Shown: piece after piece, positions 17,731 through 26,445 of the stretch
Layout: each line of letters opens with the position of its first letter
Position numbering within the stretch: position 1 is the first letter of the stretch
NCBI GenBank assembly: GCA_018714895.1
Contig: DVMQ01000005.1
Coordinates: forward strand, 1 to 42,068
Origin: Coprovicinus avistercoris
Lineage (GTDB): Bacteria > Actinomycetota > Coriobacteriia > Coriobacteriales > Atopobiaceae
Direction: 5' to 3'
Length of the DNA stretch: 42,068 bases
Translations under genes and position numbers: made by a program
The notes under the pieces: generated by a model
Database searches by the model: none
What the model was told of the DNA's origin: nothing
The model's input: the letters and a program-made list of their open reading frames with translations, nothing else

Positions 17731-19134
17731 TTAAAACTCAGCGCTACCCACGGTGCGAGGATGCGGCAGTACGTCGCGAATGTTATCCATACCAGTGAGA
17801 TACATCACTAAACGCTCAAAGCCCAAGCCGAAGCCAGCGTGCTTGCAGCTACCATAGCGGCGCAGATCGAGGTAAGGCTTGTACTGCTCGGCATCCATGC
17901 CAAGTTCGCTCATGCGGCGCTCCAAAACATCCAGGCGCTCTTCGCGCTGAGAACCGCCAACAATCTCGCCAACACCCGGAACAAGACAGTCTGCCGCGGC
18001 TACCGTCTTGCCATCATCGTTGAGGCGCATATAGAACGCCTTAATCTCGGCCGGATAGTCCGTGACAAACGTCGGACGACCAAAGTGCTCCTCGGCGAGA
18101 TAGCGCTCGTGCTCGGTCTGCAAGTCGCAGCCCCAAGAAACTGGATATTCGAAGTGATGTCCATCCTCAACAGCCTTCTGGAGGATATCGATAGCCTCGG
18201 TATAGCTCACTCGTGCAAAGTCGGACGTAGCGACATGGTTCAGGCGCTCCAACAGGCCTTTATCAACAAACTTGTTGAAGAACTCCATCTCGTCGGGACA
18301 ATGCTCCATAACGTAGGTAATCACATATTTGAGCATAGCTTCTGCACAGTCCATATCACCTGCAAGGTCGCAGAATGCCATTTCGGGCTCAACCATCCAA
18401 AACTCCGCTGCATGGCGGCGTGTGTTGGAATTTTCTGCGCGGAACGTAGGGCCAAAGGTATAGACATCACCAAACGACATGGCGAAATTCTCCGCCTGAA
18501 GCTGGCCGGAAACCGTGAGATAAGCAGGATGTCCGAAGAAGTCTTGGCTCCAATCTACCGCGCCCGTATCCGTAAGCGGGGTATTGAGAGGATCGAGCGT
18601 GGTTACGCGAAACATCTCGCCCGCGCCTTCAGCATCTGAGGTGGTAATAATCGGGGTATTCACATACACAAAGCCGCGCTCTTGGAAAAATGAATGGATA
18701 GCAAATGCGGCCACCGAACGCACGCGAAAGACCGCGCGGAACAGATTGGTTCGTGGACGTAAATGCTGCTGAGTGCGAAGGAACTCGCGTGTGGCACGCT
18801 TTTTCTGCATGGGGTAATCCGGTGCAGACATACCTTCGATCACAATTGTTGTTGCCTGCAGCTCAAAGGGCTGGGGACGCTCAGGCGTGAGCACAACGGT
18901 ACCCTCCACGCGAAGCGAAGCGCCCACACCAGAGGCTGCAACCTCCTCATAGTTGCTTAACTGGTCACGGTTCATAACAACCTGGAGATCTTTAAAGCAG
19001 CTACCATCATTTAAGGTAACAAAGCCAAAGTTTTTCATATCGCGGACCGAGCGAACCCAACCGCAGCAGCTCACAACGGTATCCCCGTATGAAGCAGGAT
19101 CAGCAAATATCGATGCGATAGTCGTGCGCTCCAT
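17731..19134 (-). CDS. asnS: Asparagine-tRNA ligase AsnRS
   Basis: Charges tRNA-Asn with asparagine in the cytosol. The 467-residue protein has the usual AsnRS length. It has an N-terminal anticodon-binding OB fold (CCGWVRSVRDMKNFGFVTLNDG), class II motif 2 (GPTFRAENSNTRRHAAEFWM, about residue 225) and motif 3 (GFGLGFERLVMYLTGM, near 445). The ATG at 19134 follows AAGGAGG. No T-box leader is visible in the 56-base gap to the next gene. Having asnS together with gatCAB a few kilobases away suggests that the amidotransferase here mainly serves Gln-tRNA formation, since Asn-tRNA can be made directly. Confidence 0.97.
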   Translation of the reverse strand: MERTTIASIFADPASYGDTVVSCCGWVRSVRDMKNFGFVTLNDGSCFKDLQVVMNRDQLSNYEEVAASGVGASLRVEGTVVLTPERPQPFELQATTIVIEGMSAPDYPMQKKRATREFLRTQQHLRPRTNLFRAVFRVRSVAAFAIHSFFQERGFVYVNTPIITTSDAEGAGEMFRVTTLDPLNTPLTDTGAVDWSQDFFGHPAYLTVSGQLQAENFAMSFGDVYTFGPTFRAENSNTRRHAAEFWMVEPEMAFCDLAGDMDCAEAMLKYVITYVMEHCPDEMEFFNKFVDKGLLERLNHVATSDFARVSYTEAIDILQKAVEDGHHFEYPVSWGCDLQTEHERYLAEEHFGRPTFVTDYPAEIKAFYMRLNDDGKTVAAADCLVPGVGEIVGGSQREERLDVLERRMSELGMDAEQYKPYLDLRRYGSCKHAGFGLGFERLVMYLTGMDNIRDVLPHPRTVGSAEF

Positions 19135-19190
19135 AATGCGCCCTCCTTATCGAAACCTTCAAAACTGTTAGATAGTACCGCGCAGATATA

Positions 19191-19826
19191 TTAGAAGAGC
19201 CAGACCGTACGAGGACGCTCACGAAGATGCTCAATTGGCCCATCATCTAGAGCAATAAGTTCTTCCGGTGTAAAGACGCCGTTCTCATAGGAATAACGAA
19301 TGGCCGAGGCGCGCGGCGGCAACACACCAGGAGCTAAATCAAACTTACTTCTCTCGCGCCACACATCATAAAACGTAAGGCCAGAAGAACCATGGGAAAC
19401 AGCTAATACTGTTTCGTGATCGGGACGCTCCATAATATCAGTGAGGGTAGACACCATACGCTCACGCACTTGATCGGTCGATTCGCCACCAAACGTAACG
19501 AGAAAATCGCCGAAGGGCTCAGTCACATTGGCACAAATAGTACAAGACTCCCCTTCGAGGATGCCAAAGTGATACTCCAGCAATCCATCCAGGCGCTCGT
19601 ATGGCATTTGATTACGTGTTACCAATTCAAGGGTTTGAGCAGTACGTCCTGCCGTCGAGCAATATGCATGATCAAATGAAATGCCATGCTCAGCGAAATA
19701 ATCTCCCATACGCTCGCACTGTGCACGGCCAAATGCTGCCAGACGAGAATCGCACCAACCCTGAATTTTTTGGCGCTCGTTAAAAACAGTTGTCCCATGG
19801 CGCATAAGGTAAAGCGTCCGTGCCAT
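19191..19826 (-). CDS. Histidine phosphatase / phosphoglycerate mutase family protein
   Basis: A 211-residue member of the histidine phosphatase superfamily. The catalytic RHG motif is at the N-terminus (LYLMRHGTTVFNERQKIQGW) and the second histidine is in VLAVSHGSSGLTFYDV near residue 150. Such proteins range from cofactor-dependent phosphoglycerate mutases to broad-specificity phosphatases; the substrate cannot be decided here. The ATG at 19826 is preferred because AGAGAGG lies about eight bases upstream, although the frame is open 16 codons further. It ends 56 bases before the asnS start on the same strand, so the two may be co-transcribed. Confidence 0.88.
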   Translation of the reverse strand: MARTLYLMRHGTTVFNERQKIQGWCDSRLAAFGRAQCERMGDYFAEHGISFDHAYCSTAGRTAQTLELVTRNQMPYERLDGLLEYHFGILEGESCTICANVTEPFGDFLVTFGGESTDQVRERMVSTLTDIMERPDHETVLAVSHGSSGLTFYDVWRERSKFDLAPGVLPPRASAIRYSYENGVFTPEELIALDDGPIEHLRERPRTVWLF

Positions 19827-20095
19827 TGCGCAGCCTCTCTCTTCGTAGATACCAATCGACATATATCGTGACAATGCCAGAGAAATGATAGGTGAGGAAC
19901 GCGAGCTACCGACAACATTTTTATAAAAAGCAGCAAAAGAGAAGAACTTCGACGAGTGGACTGATTTTTTCGGTATGGAGTAATACCACCGGATAAACCG
20001 CTACCGTTCACGGACATGAAGCTATGAAAGAGCTCGTCACGTCTAACATTGCTCAGTATCTAGCAAAAGGCGAAGAAGAATAGGCGGTGATCTGT

Positions 20096-20464
20096 ATGGG
20101 CCAATACGTGATTATCGAAAATGGCGGTCGTTATTGTTACAACCTTTGCGCAAGCAATGGACATGTACTTGTTAACTCGATTGTTTTTCCGTCTCGCGAT
20201 GAATGTCTCAAGAGCATTGATGAGATGCGCGATACTGCCTCAACAGCAGGTATTGAAGATAGTACTGAAGATGCTTTTGATCGTATTCCTTCGCCAAAGT
20301 ATCGCATCTACGAAACCATGGATGGAAAGTATTTCTTCCGTTTCATTACGTCAATGGCAGGCGATGTGGCACGCTCGCACGAGTATCCCAAGAAAGAAAG
20401 CCTGCTCAGGCGTATCGAACGCATGAGAAGCGAATGTGATTCATCCCTTGCCCACGAAGAGTAA
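20096..20464 (+). CDS. DUF1508 (YegP-like) protein
   Basis: A 122-residue protein with two tandem YegP/DUF1508-type repeats: GQYVIIENGGRYCYNLCASNG in the first and PKYRIYETMDGKYFFRFIT in the second, each with a beta-strand, the sequence around Y/F-x-F or Y-N-L, and a following serine/arginine helix. The family's function is unknown; some members are stress-induced. ATG 20096 is preferred over an upstream in-frame GTG (20087) because of the AGGCGGTGAT site. It is one of few plus-strand genes in the window and is followed by a strong hairpin terminator. No operon partner is visible. Confidence 0.8.
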   Translation: MGQYVIIENGGRYCYNLCASNGHVLVNSIVFPSRDECLKSIDEMRDTASTAGIEDSTEDAFDRIPSPKYRIYETMDGKYFFRFITSMAGDVARSHEYPKKESLLRRIERMRSECDSSLAHEE

Positions 20465-20516
20465 AGCTCGGCAGGATTAGGGTTTTAAAAAAGTTATATC
20501 GCCAGATAAGTATTAA

Positions 20517-20554
20517 GGGCTGTATCAAGCATTTTGCTGATACAGCCCTTTTGC
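20517..20554 (+). terminator. Rho-independent terminator between the DUF1508 gene and ridA
   Basis: GGGCTGTATCA (20517-20527) pairs perfectly with TGATACAGCCC (20538-20548) across a ten-base loop and is followed by TTTT. It stands between convergent genes, ending 24 bases before the ridA stop codon, and probably terminates both. Confidence 0.85.
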
Positions 20555-20572
20555 AACCTTTATAAAGGCAAA

Positions 20573-20956
20573 CTATGCGCGATAAGCAACTGCCTTGATC
20601 TCTACGAGAGCTCCAGCTGGCAGTGCCGCCACCTGGAAACATGCACGAGCCGGGAAGGGCTCAGAGAAGAACGTGGCATAGATCTCGTTCATGGCTGTAA
20701 AGTCGGCCATGTCAGCAAGAAACACTGTTGTCTCTGCAACATCTGCCATCGTTGCATCTGCAGCTTCCAACACATTGCGCAGGTTAGTAAGACTCTGGCT
20801 TGTTTGCGAGGCAATGTCAGTACCCGCATACTCCCCGGTTGCAGGATCAATACCCAGCATGCCAGACACATGCACAGCATTGCCTGCAATGATGCCGGAA
20901 GAATATGGTCCCAATGCGGCAGGAGCTTTGTCGGTAACAATTGCTTTAAGTGCCAT
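20573..20956 (-). CDS. ridA: RidA family reactive enamine/imine deaminase
   Basis: RidA hydrolyses reactive enamine/imine intermediates such as 2-aminoacrylate from amino-acid metabolism. The 127-residue protein has the usual length and signatures: PAALGPYSSGIIAGNAVHVSG near residue 12 and PARACFQVAALPAGALVEIKAVA at the C-terminus, which contain the conserved Arg and Glu of the active site. The ATG at 20956 lies 24 bases after the gatB stop, behind GAGGGGGAG, so it is the last gene of the gatC-gatA-gatB-ridA run. Gene context gives no more specific substrate. Confidence 0.95.
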   Translation of the reverse strand: MALKAIVTDKAPAALGPYSSGIIAGNAVHVSGMLGIDPATGEYAGTDIASQTSQSLTNLRNVLEAADATMADVAETTVFLADMADFTAMNEIYATFFSEPFPARACFQVAALPAGALVEIKAVAYRA

Positions 20957-20980
20957 GTGTATCTCCCCCTCAGTAATTGT

Positions 20981-22492
20981 TTATGCTTCAAGCTTCTCAG
21001 AAAGCATCTTATTAAAGGCCTTGGGATTGCCGGTGCCCTTAGCAGCTTTCATGCACTGACCTACGAGATAGCCCAGTACCTTCTTGTTGCCATCGTGGTA
21101 TTGCTGGACCTGATCAACACAGCGCCCAAGCACCTCGTCAACAATTGCTGCAAGAGCATCGGTATCGGTGGATTGACGCATACCATGAGCGTCTACATAT
21201 GCCGCTGGATCCTCGCCGCTTTCCTGTACGGCGTCGAGAACCTCACGAGCTTGTGCAAACGTTATGGCATCTTCAGCAAGCAAGCTTGCAATAGAGCCAA
21301 TCTGGTTGGCAGAAAGCGTCTCATAGCTGGGGACGAGGTTCACCATAACCTTAGCAACCGTCTCGGCCACCTTATCGCCCGCAACCTGAACAGCAGCCTC
21401 AAACTCTGCAGCACGTGTTGGATCACCAGCAATCTGTGCAGCATCAGAACGCTTAATGCCATAGGAAGCGATATAGCGGTCACGCTTCGCATCGGGAAGC
21501 TCAGGAATACGCGCCTGGCAATGATCGATAAATTCATCGGTAAGATCAAACGGAGCAAGATCGGGGTCTGGGAAGAGTCGATAGTCATCCGCAGTCTCTT
21601 TTACGCGCATAACCACCGTACGCTTGTGTGAGGGCTCCCAGTGACGAGTCTCCTGATACACGATGCCGCCCTCTTCAAGCACCTCTGCCTGACGGCAAAT
21701 CTCATATTCAAGAGCATCGTGCAAACTCTTGAATGAGTTGATGTTTTTCATTTCGGTCTTGGTACCCAGACGCGTTTCACCACGGCGACGCAGGGAAATG
21801 TTGCCATCGCATCGCATAGAGCCGTTTTCAAGCGAGCAGTCCGAGATGCCGAGCGTGAGGAACGTCTCACGAAGCTTTTCCATAAACAGGCGAGCTTCTT
21901 CTGGGGTGCGCAAATCGGGGTCGGTAACAAGCTCAATCAGCGGTGTGCCGCAGCGGTTGTAGTCCACCAAAGACTCGGTTGCTGCAGTAATACGACCCTC
22001 TTCACCACCAACATGCACCATCTTGGCAGCATCCTCTTCCATGTGGATGCGAAGTATACGAATGGGAGCTGTATAAGAGCCGTCGCTGTTTTTTTCTACG
22101 CCCGTATTATCGGGACGTTCTTTTGCACCTTCGCCAGATACTTCGAGATCGAGATGGCCATGCATACAAAACGCAACGGGACCCTGCGTTGTTTGGAAGT
22201 TTTTGGCCATGTCCGGGTAGAAGTAATGCTTGCGATAGAACATTGAGTGACGCTGAATCTCGCAGTTCGTGGCAAGACCAGCCATCACAATCGACTCAAT
22301 AGCCTTCTCATTAGGAACCGGCAGGGCTCCCGGCATACCTAAACAGACAGGACACACGTTGGTGTTGGGTGGATCGTCATGCGAAAGCTTGCAGTCGCAA
22401 AACATTTTTGTTTCGAGCGTGGTGAGCTCGGTGTGCACCTCTAGACCAATAACGGCTTCCCAGTCTTTTAAAACCTCGGCGAGCTTTTTCAT
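20981..22492 (-). CDS. gatB: Asp/Glu-tRNA amidotransferase subunit B
   Basis: GatB phosphorylates and transamidates mischarged Glu-tRNA-Gln (or Asp-tRNA-Asn) using ammonia delivered from GatA. The 503-residue protein shows EAVIGLEVHTELTT at the start, the zinc-binding cysteines in MFCDCKLSHDDPP and NVCPVCLGMPGALPVPN, the MRCDGNISLR signature near residue 232, and the C-terminal YqeY-like tail domain. Its ATG overlaps the gatA stop by four bases, so translation is coupled. All motifs look intact. Confidence 0.97.
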   Translation of the reverse strand: MKKLAEVLKDWEAVIGLEVHTELTTLETKMFCDCKLSHDDPPNTNVCPVCLGMPGALPVPNEKAIESIVMAGLATNCEIQRHSMFYRKHYFYPDMAKNFQTTQGPVAFCMHGHLDLEVSGEGAKERPDNTGVEKNSDGSYTAPIRILRIHMEEDAAKMVHVGGEEGRITAATESLVDYNRCGTPLIELVTDPDLRTPEEARLFMEKLRETFLTLGISDCSLENGSMRCDGNISLRRRGETRLGTKTEMKNINSFKSLHDALEYEICRQAEVLEEGGIVYQETRHWEPSHKRTVVMRVKETADDYRLFPDPDLAPFDLTDEFIDHCQARIPELPDAKRDRYIASYGIKRSDAAQIAGDPTRAAEFEAAVQVAGDKVAETVAKVMVNLVPSYETLSANQIGSIASLLAEDAITFAQAREVLDAVQESGEDPAAYVDAHGMRQSTDTDALAAIVDEVLGRCVDQVQQYHDGNKKVLGYLVGQCMKAAKGTGNPKAFNKMLSEKLEA

Positions 22493-23982
22493 TGAAGCTC
22501 ACCTCCCCTTCCAACAAAGGCCGGCGCAACAGGAGAAGCACCCACACTGCGCTCCAGAGCACGTGCAAAGGTAAGAAGTGAACGATCTTTAAAAGCAGGG
22601 CCTTGCAACTGAGCAGAAACAGGCAATCTAGAATCTGCACCCAGTCCCATTGGGACAGAAATACCGCCGTTTCCTGCAATGTTGCTCGAAATGGTAAACA
22701 TGTCCGAGGCGTACATCTGGGTGGGATCAGAAATCTCACCAAAGCGGAACGCCGTACGCGGGCTCGCCGGCATAAGAATGACATCGCACTGTTCGTAGGC
22801 ACGACGATAGTCTTCTGTAATGAGTGTGCGCACCTGTTGTGCACGATAGTAATACTGCTCGTACACACCGGAAGACAAAAGATACGCACCGAGCATTTGG
22901 CGACGTTTTGCCTCTTCGCCAAAGCCACGAGCACGCGAGAGCGAGGTTTGCTCAGCAAGGGTTGAACAGTCGGGCTCCTGATAGCCGTAACGCACGCCAT
23001 CAAATCGTGCCAAGTTCGAGAAGGCCTCGCACGGTGCAATAACGTAATACGCCGCAATAGCGGATGCTACATGAGGTAGCTCAACCTCTACAAGCTCGGC
23101 GCCCTGATCAGTAAACGCACGAGTAGCCGCATCAACTGCTGCACGCTCTTCTTTACTCAGGCCCTCTGCCTCCATGAGCGCTGGAACAATTCCCACGCGA
23201 TGTCCTGCAATGGAATCTTCCAGATGCTCGAGGAAATCTACGGGGCAATCCTGGGAGGTGGAATCGAACGGATCGCGTCCTGGGGCCACTAAGGCATTCA
23301 TAGCTAAGGCAACATCTTCAACACTGCGACCAAACGGTCCGACCTGGTCGAGCGAAGAACCAAAGGCAACCACGCCATAGCGCGAAACGGCGCCATAGGT
23401 GGGCTTCATGCCAACGACACCACACAATGAAGCTGGTTGGCGAATGGATCCACCCGTGTCAGAGCCCAGTGAGATGGTCACTTCTCCCGCAGCTACCGAA
23501 GCAGCAGAGCCGCCGGAAGAGCCACCCGGCACGCGCTCAAGATCCCAAGGATTGTGCGTTGGATGGAATGCAGAAGTTTCTGTGGAAGAACCGAATGCAA
23601 ATTCATCCATGTTGGCCTTACCAACAGGCGTTGCACCAGCATCCAACATGCGCTGAACACACGTTGCCGTAAACGTGGACTCGTAGTTTTCGAGCATACG
23701 AGAAGCACAGGTGGTACGAGTTCCAATGAGGTGCATATTGTCCTTAAAAGCAACCGGAACGCCTGCTAAAGGACCAAGCTCTTTGCCTTCTGCACGCGCC
23801 TTATCGGTTGCTTTGGCAGCCTCAAGCGCCAAGTCTGCAGAAACCTGCAAAAATGCCTGCACTTCCCCGTCGCGCTGATCAATAGCATCCAGCGCAGCCT
23901 GAGCTACCTCAACAGCAGAAAAATCACCAGCTGCAACACCGGCCGCAATATCACGGGCAGAAAGCGTGTCAAGAGAAGCCAT
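22489..23982 (-). CDS. gatA: Asp/Glu-tRNA amidotransferase subunit A
   Basis: GatA is the glutaminase/amidase subunit that releases ammonia for tRNA amidation. The 497-residue protein carries the amidase signature with its Ser-cisSer-Lys triad: the Lys in PVAFKDNMHLIG near residue 80, the serines in GGSSGGSAASVAAGE near 155 and GSDTGGSIRQPASLCG near 178, followed by GMKPTYGAVSRYG. The start codon overlaps the gatC stop. Length and motifs are normal for GatA. Confidence 0.97.
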   Translation of the reverse strand: MASLDTLSARDIAAGVAAGDFSAVEVAQAALDAIDQRDGEVQAFLQVSADLALEAAKATDKARAEGKELGPLAGVPVAFKDNMHLIGTRTTCASRMLENYESTFTATCVQRMLDAGATPVGKANMDEFAFGSSTETSAFHPTHNPWDLERVPGGSSGGSAASVAAGEVTISLGSDTGGSIRQPASLCGVVGMKPTYGAVSRYGVVAFGSSLDQVGPFGRSVEDVALAMNALVAPGRDPFDSTSQDCPVDFLEHLEDSIAGHRVGIVPALMEAEGLSKEERAAVDAATRAFTDQGAELVEVELPHVASAIAAYYVIAPCEAFSNLARFDGVRYGYQEPDCSTLAEQTSLSRARGFGEEAKRRQMLGAYLLSSGVYEQYYYRAQQVRTLITEDYRRAYEQCDVILMPASPRTAFRFGEISDPTQMYASDMFTISSNIAGNGGISVPMGLGADSRLPVSAQLQGPAFKDRSLLTFARALERSVGASPVAPAFVGRGGELQ

Positions 23983-24299
23983 TATCGATCGCCTCCCTCA
24001 TCACCCAAAATAGAGGGGACACGGAAATACCGATCGGATGTAGCACCGGCGTTGGAAAGCGCCGTATCGATATCGAGCGCACGGCCCGATGCGTTTGGCT
24101 CATCTCCGCCCATAACATTGGAGAGATCTCCAATGGGATGGAAGGTTGGATCTACCTGATCCAGATTGAACGTCCGAATAGGCTCAAGCAGATCAACTGC
24201 ATCATTCATATAGGCAGTCATCTCATCGAGTTCTTCGTCAGTTAGGGCAATACGCGCGTATTCTGCAATACCCGCAACATCTTCTTTGGACAGCGCCAT
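23982..24299 (-). CDS. gatC: Asp/Glu-tRNA amidotransferase subunit C
   Basis: GatC is the small clamp subunit that holds GatA and GatB together. The 105-residue protein has the family pattern: MALSKEDVAGIAEYARIALTDEELDEMTAYMNDAVDLLEPI, then a proline- and acid-containing linker ending in the YFRVPSILG segment that contacts GatA. It is the first gene of the gatCAB-ridA operon. The ATG follows a CAGGAGG site. The gap to the upstream histidine kinase is 52 bases; I see no strong promoter there, so read-through from the kinase genes is possible. Confidence 0.95.
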   Translation of the reverse strand: MALSKEDVAGIAEYARIALTDEELDEMTAYMNDAVDLLEPIRTFNLDQVDPTFHPIGDLSNVMGGDEPNASGRALDIDTALSNAGATSDRYFRVPSILGDEGGDR

Positions 24300-24351
24300 T
24301 GAACCTCCTGGTTTATGTCAACCACTGTTGATAATCAAAGTCTTTTCCGCG

Positions 24352-25563
24352 CTATTTTACGGCATCAAGCATAACGACTCTGTTACAGCATGAAGGCAGA
24401 ATGACCGTAAACGTAGTTACACCACATGTACTTTCCGCGTTAATAGTACCGCCGTGTGCTTCGACAATCTCTTTTGCGATAGCAAGCCCTAGGCCTGTAC
24501 CTTTGCCGCTGCGCGCTCCGTCCTCTCGATAGAACTTATCGAAAATGCGCGCCAGGTGCGCCTGCGATATCTCTTTGCCGGTATCTTTTACTACAAGCTT
24601 AAGATCTTCATCATGTGAGCTGGCACACAGAGAAACACATGAGCTCGGCATGGCATATGCCACCGCATTCTTAAGCAGATTTCCCAGCACGCGCGCCATT
24701 TTCTCAGGGTCGATAAAGGCCGTAAGTTGTGCAGGAGCTTGCACCTCAAGCGTTACATGTCGCGTTGACGCAGCAGGATAAAGTTCATCTGCCACCTGTT
24801 CAAGCAATATCTTTACGTCTATTGTCTCTCGTTCAAGAGAAATAGCTCCGAGGTTATAGCGCGTGATTTCAAAGAATTCATCCATCATGACATCAAGGCG
24901 TTGGGCCTTTTCAAGACCCACCTGTGCGTAGTGCTCACGTCGCTCAATTGGCAACGTAGGCTCTTCGGCAAGCAGGGCTAAATACCCAATAATTGAAGTA
25001 AGCGGTGTTTTGATGTCATGGGCAAGGTATGCGACCAGCTCATTTTTGCGCGTCTCGGCATAGATGGCCGCTTGTTCGCGAGCGCGGTCACGTTCTGCCA
25101 ATCGCTCAAACACTTGGCGAGCATGCTTGAACTCATCCGGCAAAATGGGATCTTTGCCCGCTGCAATCTGTTCGAGAGCTGCCGTGAGATCGTCTACACC
25201 ATGAGCGGCACGACAAACACACCAAATTGACGTAGCTGTAAGTCCTAGTACATAGCAACCCCACAGCGCGGGACCGGTAATAATGTTCACCACATGATAA
25301 TAGTCAGAGAGATCTCGAAAGCGATACATCCCGTCCACCATCATGCCTTCTTGCAAGCCCAGCATTCGGTAGACGACCGCCTGATCTTCAGGGACATCCA
25401 TCCAAACGGAGGTTAGGTCTGCTATCCACTCCGAGATGCTTGGCCAGAGATAGATACGTGCAAGCACTACAAGCAGTGCAAAAAGGGCAGTATAACCCAC
25501 AAGTATGCCAAGCGATTTTACGATAAGATGTCGTCTATACGTGATTCCTTGTATAGTATGCAT
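24352..25563 (-). CDS. VanS-like sensor histidine kinase
   Basis: A 403-residue membrane histidine kinase. Two membrane segments (about residues 17-37 and 95-115) bracket a short extracytoplasmic loop, followed by a HAMP-like linker. The dimerisation domain has the phospho-acceptor in AYLAHDIKTPLTSIIGYL near residue 182, and the ATPase domain shows the N box VLGNLLKNAVAYA, the D box VVKDTGKEI and the G box GKGTGLGLAIAKEIVEAHGG. The architecture and H-box wording resemble VanS/SasA-type kinases. It is 12 bases downstream of the response regulator. With the divergent VanY-like gene next door, a cell-wall stress role is likely, but no vancomycin-resistance ligase genes are present here. Confidence 0.88.
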   Translation of the reverse strand: MHTIQGITYRRHLIVKSLGILVGYTALFALLVVLARIYLWPSISEWIADLTSVWMDVPEDQAVVYRMLGLQEGMMVDGMYRFRDLSDYYHVVNIITGPALWGCYVLGLTATSIWCVCRAAHGVDDLTAALEQIAAGKDPILPDEFKHARQVFERLAERDRAREQAAIYAETRKNELVAYLAHDIKTPLTSIIGYLALLAEEPTLPIERREHYAQVGLEKAQRLDVMMDEFFEITRYNLGAISLERETIDVKILLEQVADELYPAASTRHVTLEVQAPAQLTAFIDPEKMARVLGNLLKNAVAYAMPSSCVSLCASSHDEDLKLVVKDTGKEISQAHLARIFDKFYREDGARSGKGTGLGLAIAKEIVEAHGGTINAESTCGVTTFTVILPSCCNRVVMLDAVK

Positions 25564-25575
25564 GAGCAGTTCTTT

Positions 25576-26280
25576 CTACGTGCCATACGGAGCGATTTTG
25601 TAACCCACACCCCAGACTGTCTCAATAAAGACCTGATCAGAATCGAGTTTCGATAGCTTCGTGCGAAGATGTCGAATATGCACCATGACCGAATTTGCGC
25701 TTGAAGCAAGAAATTGTTCGCCCCACACTTTTTCATAGAGCTCGCTTGTAGCTACCGGCTTGCCATGCGCCTCAAGCAAAAGCGCCAGAACATCAAATTC
25801 TTTGGGCGTGAGTGTGAGCTCTGTCCCATGGAGAGAAGCTCGATGTGTTGTGCGGTTAATTTCGATACCACGGCATGCAACCACATCTTCTCGCACTGGC
25901 ATTGCTGCATACGACGCACGTCTGAGACAGGACTTTACGCGCGCCACCAACTCACGTGGCAAAAATGGCTTGGTGATATAGTCGTCTGCGCCGCTCATAA
26001 GGCCGAGGACCTTATCGGCTTCCTCCCCTTTTGCCGAGAGAAAAATCACCGGCACATGGGAATATTTACGAATCTGATAGCACAGTTCAAAACCATCGAT
26101 CCCCGGCATCATGACATCGAGCATAACCAGATCAACTGGGGTTTGTTCAAAAAGCGCTAACGCTTGGGTGGCATTGATACAAGGCACGATATGCATGCCC
26201 ACACCTGCAAGCGTTTCACCCACAAGCTCTACAATCGCCGGGTCATCGTCGACCACCAATATGTTATATACAGCCTCCAT
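25576..26280 (-). CDS. OmpR-family response regulator (VanR-like)
   Basis: A 234-residue two-component regulator. The receiver domain has the acidic pocket ILVVDDDPAIVELVG, the phospho-acceptor Asp in DLVMLDVMMPGIDGFELC near residue 55, and the switch region IFLSAKGEEADKVLGLM ending in YITKPF. The C-terminal winged helix (LTLTPKEFDVLALLL through VWGVGYKIAP) is OmpR/PhoB type. It is followed by its cognate kinase. The promoter described at 26290-26318 places transcription start about at the ATG, with no ribosome-binding site upstream, so the message may be leaderless. It probably controls the divergent VanY-like gene as well. Confidence 0.92.
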   Translation of the reverse strand: MEAVYNILVVDDDPAIVELVGETLAGVGMHIVPCINATQALALFEQTPVDLVMLDVMMPGIDGFELCYQIRKYSHVPVIFLSAKGEEADKVLGLMSGADDYITKPFLPRELVARVKSCLRRASYAAMPVREDVVACRGIEINRTTHRASLHGTELTLTPKEFDVLALLLEAHGKPVATSELYEKVWGEQFLASSANSVMVHIRHLRTKLSKLDSDQVFIETVWGVGYKIAPYGT

Positions 26281-26289
26281 AACGAACAG

Positions 26290-26318
26290 ATTGTATCGAG
26301 GGCAACTCCGCCTACCAA
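26290..26318 (-). promoter_or_regulatory. Promoter for the VanR/VanS-like pair
   Basis: On the minus strand TTGGTA (26318-26313) and TACAAT (26295-26290) are separated by exactly 17 bases. The -10 box is only ten bases before the ATG at 26280, which predicts a leaderless mRNA. Confidence 0.55.
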
Positions 26319-26445
26319 TTGCATTTTCAAGACATAAGGAATTAATAAGGTTTACTGAGAAAAACGCAAGGTTTTGCCATGGGAATCGTAATGCGCCTGC
26401 TGTCTATTGTAAGGCGGTCAAACAGCGCGACCGATTGGGGTTCTC

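Noticed and set aside
20024..20083. 19-codon frame (MKELVTSNIAQYLAKGEEE) just upstream of the DUF1508 gene
   Set aside because: No ribosome-binding site and no sign of attenuation. Possibly a leader peptide but not supported.
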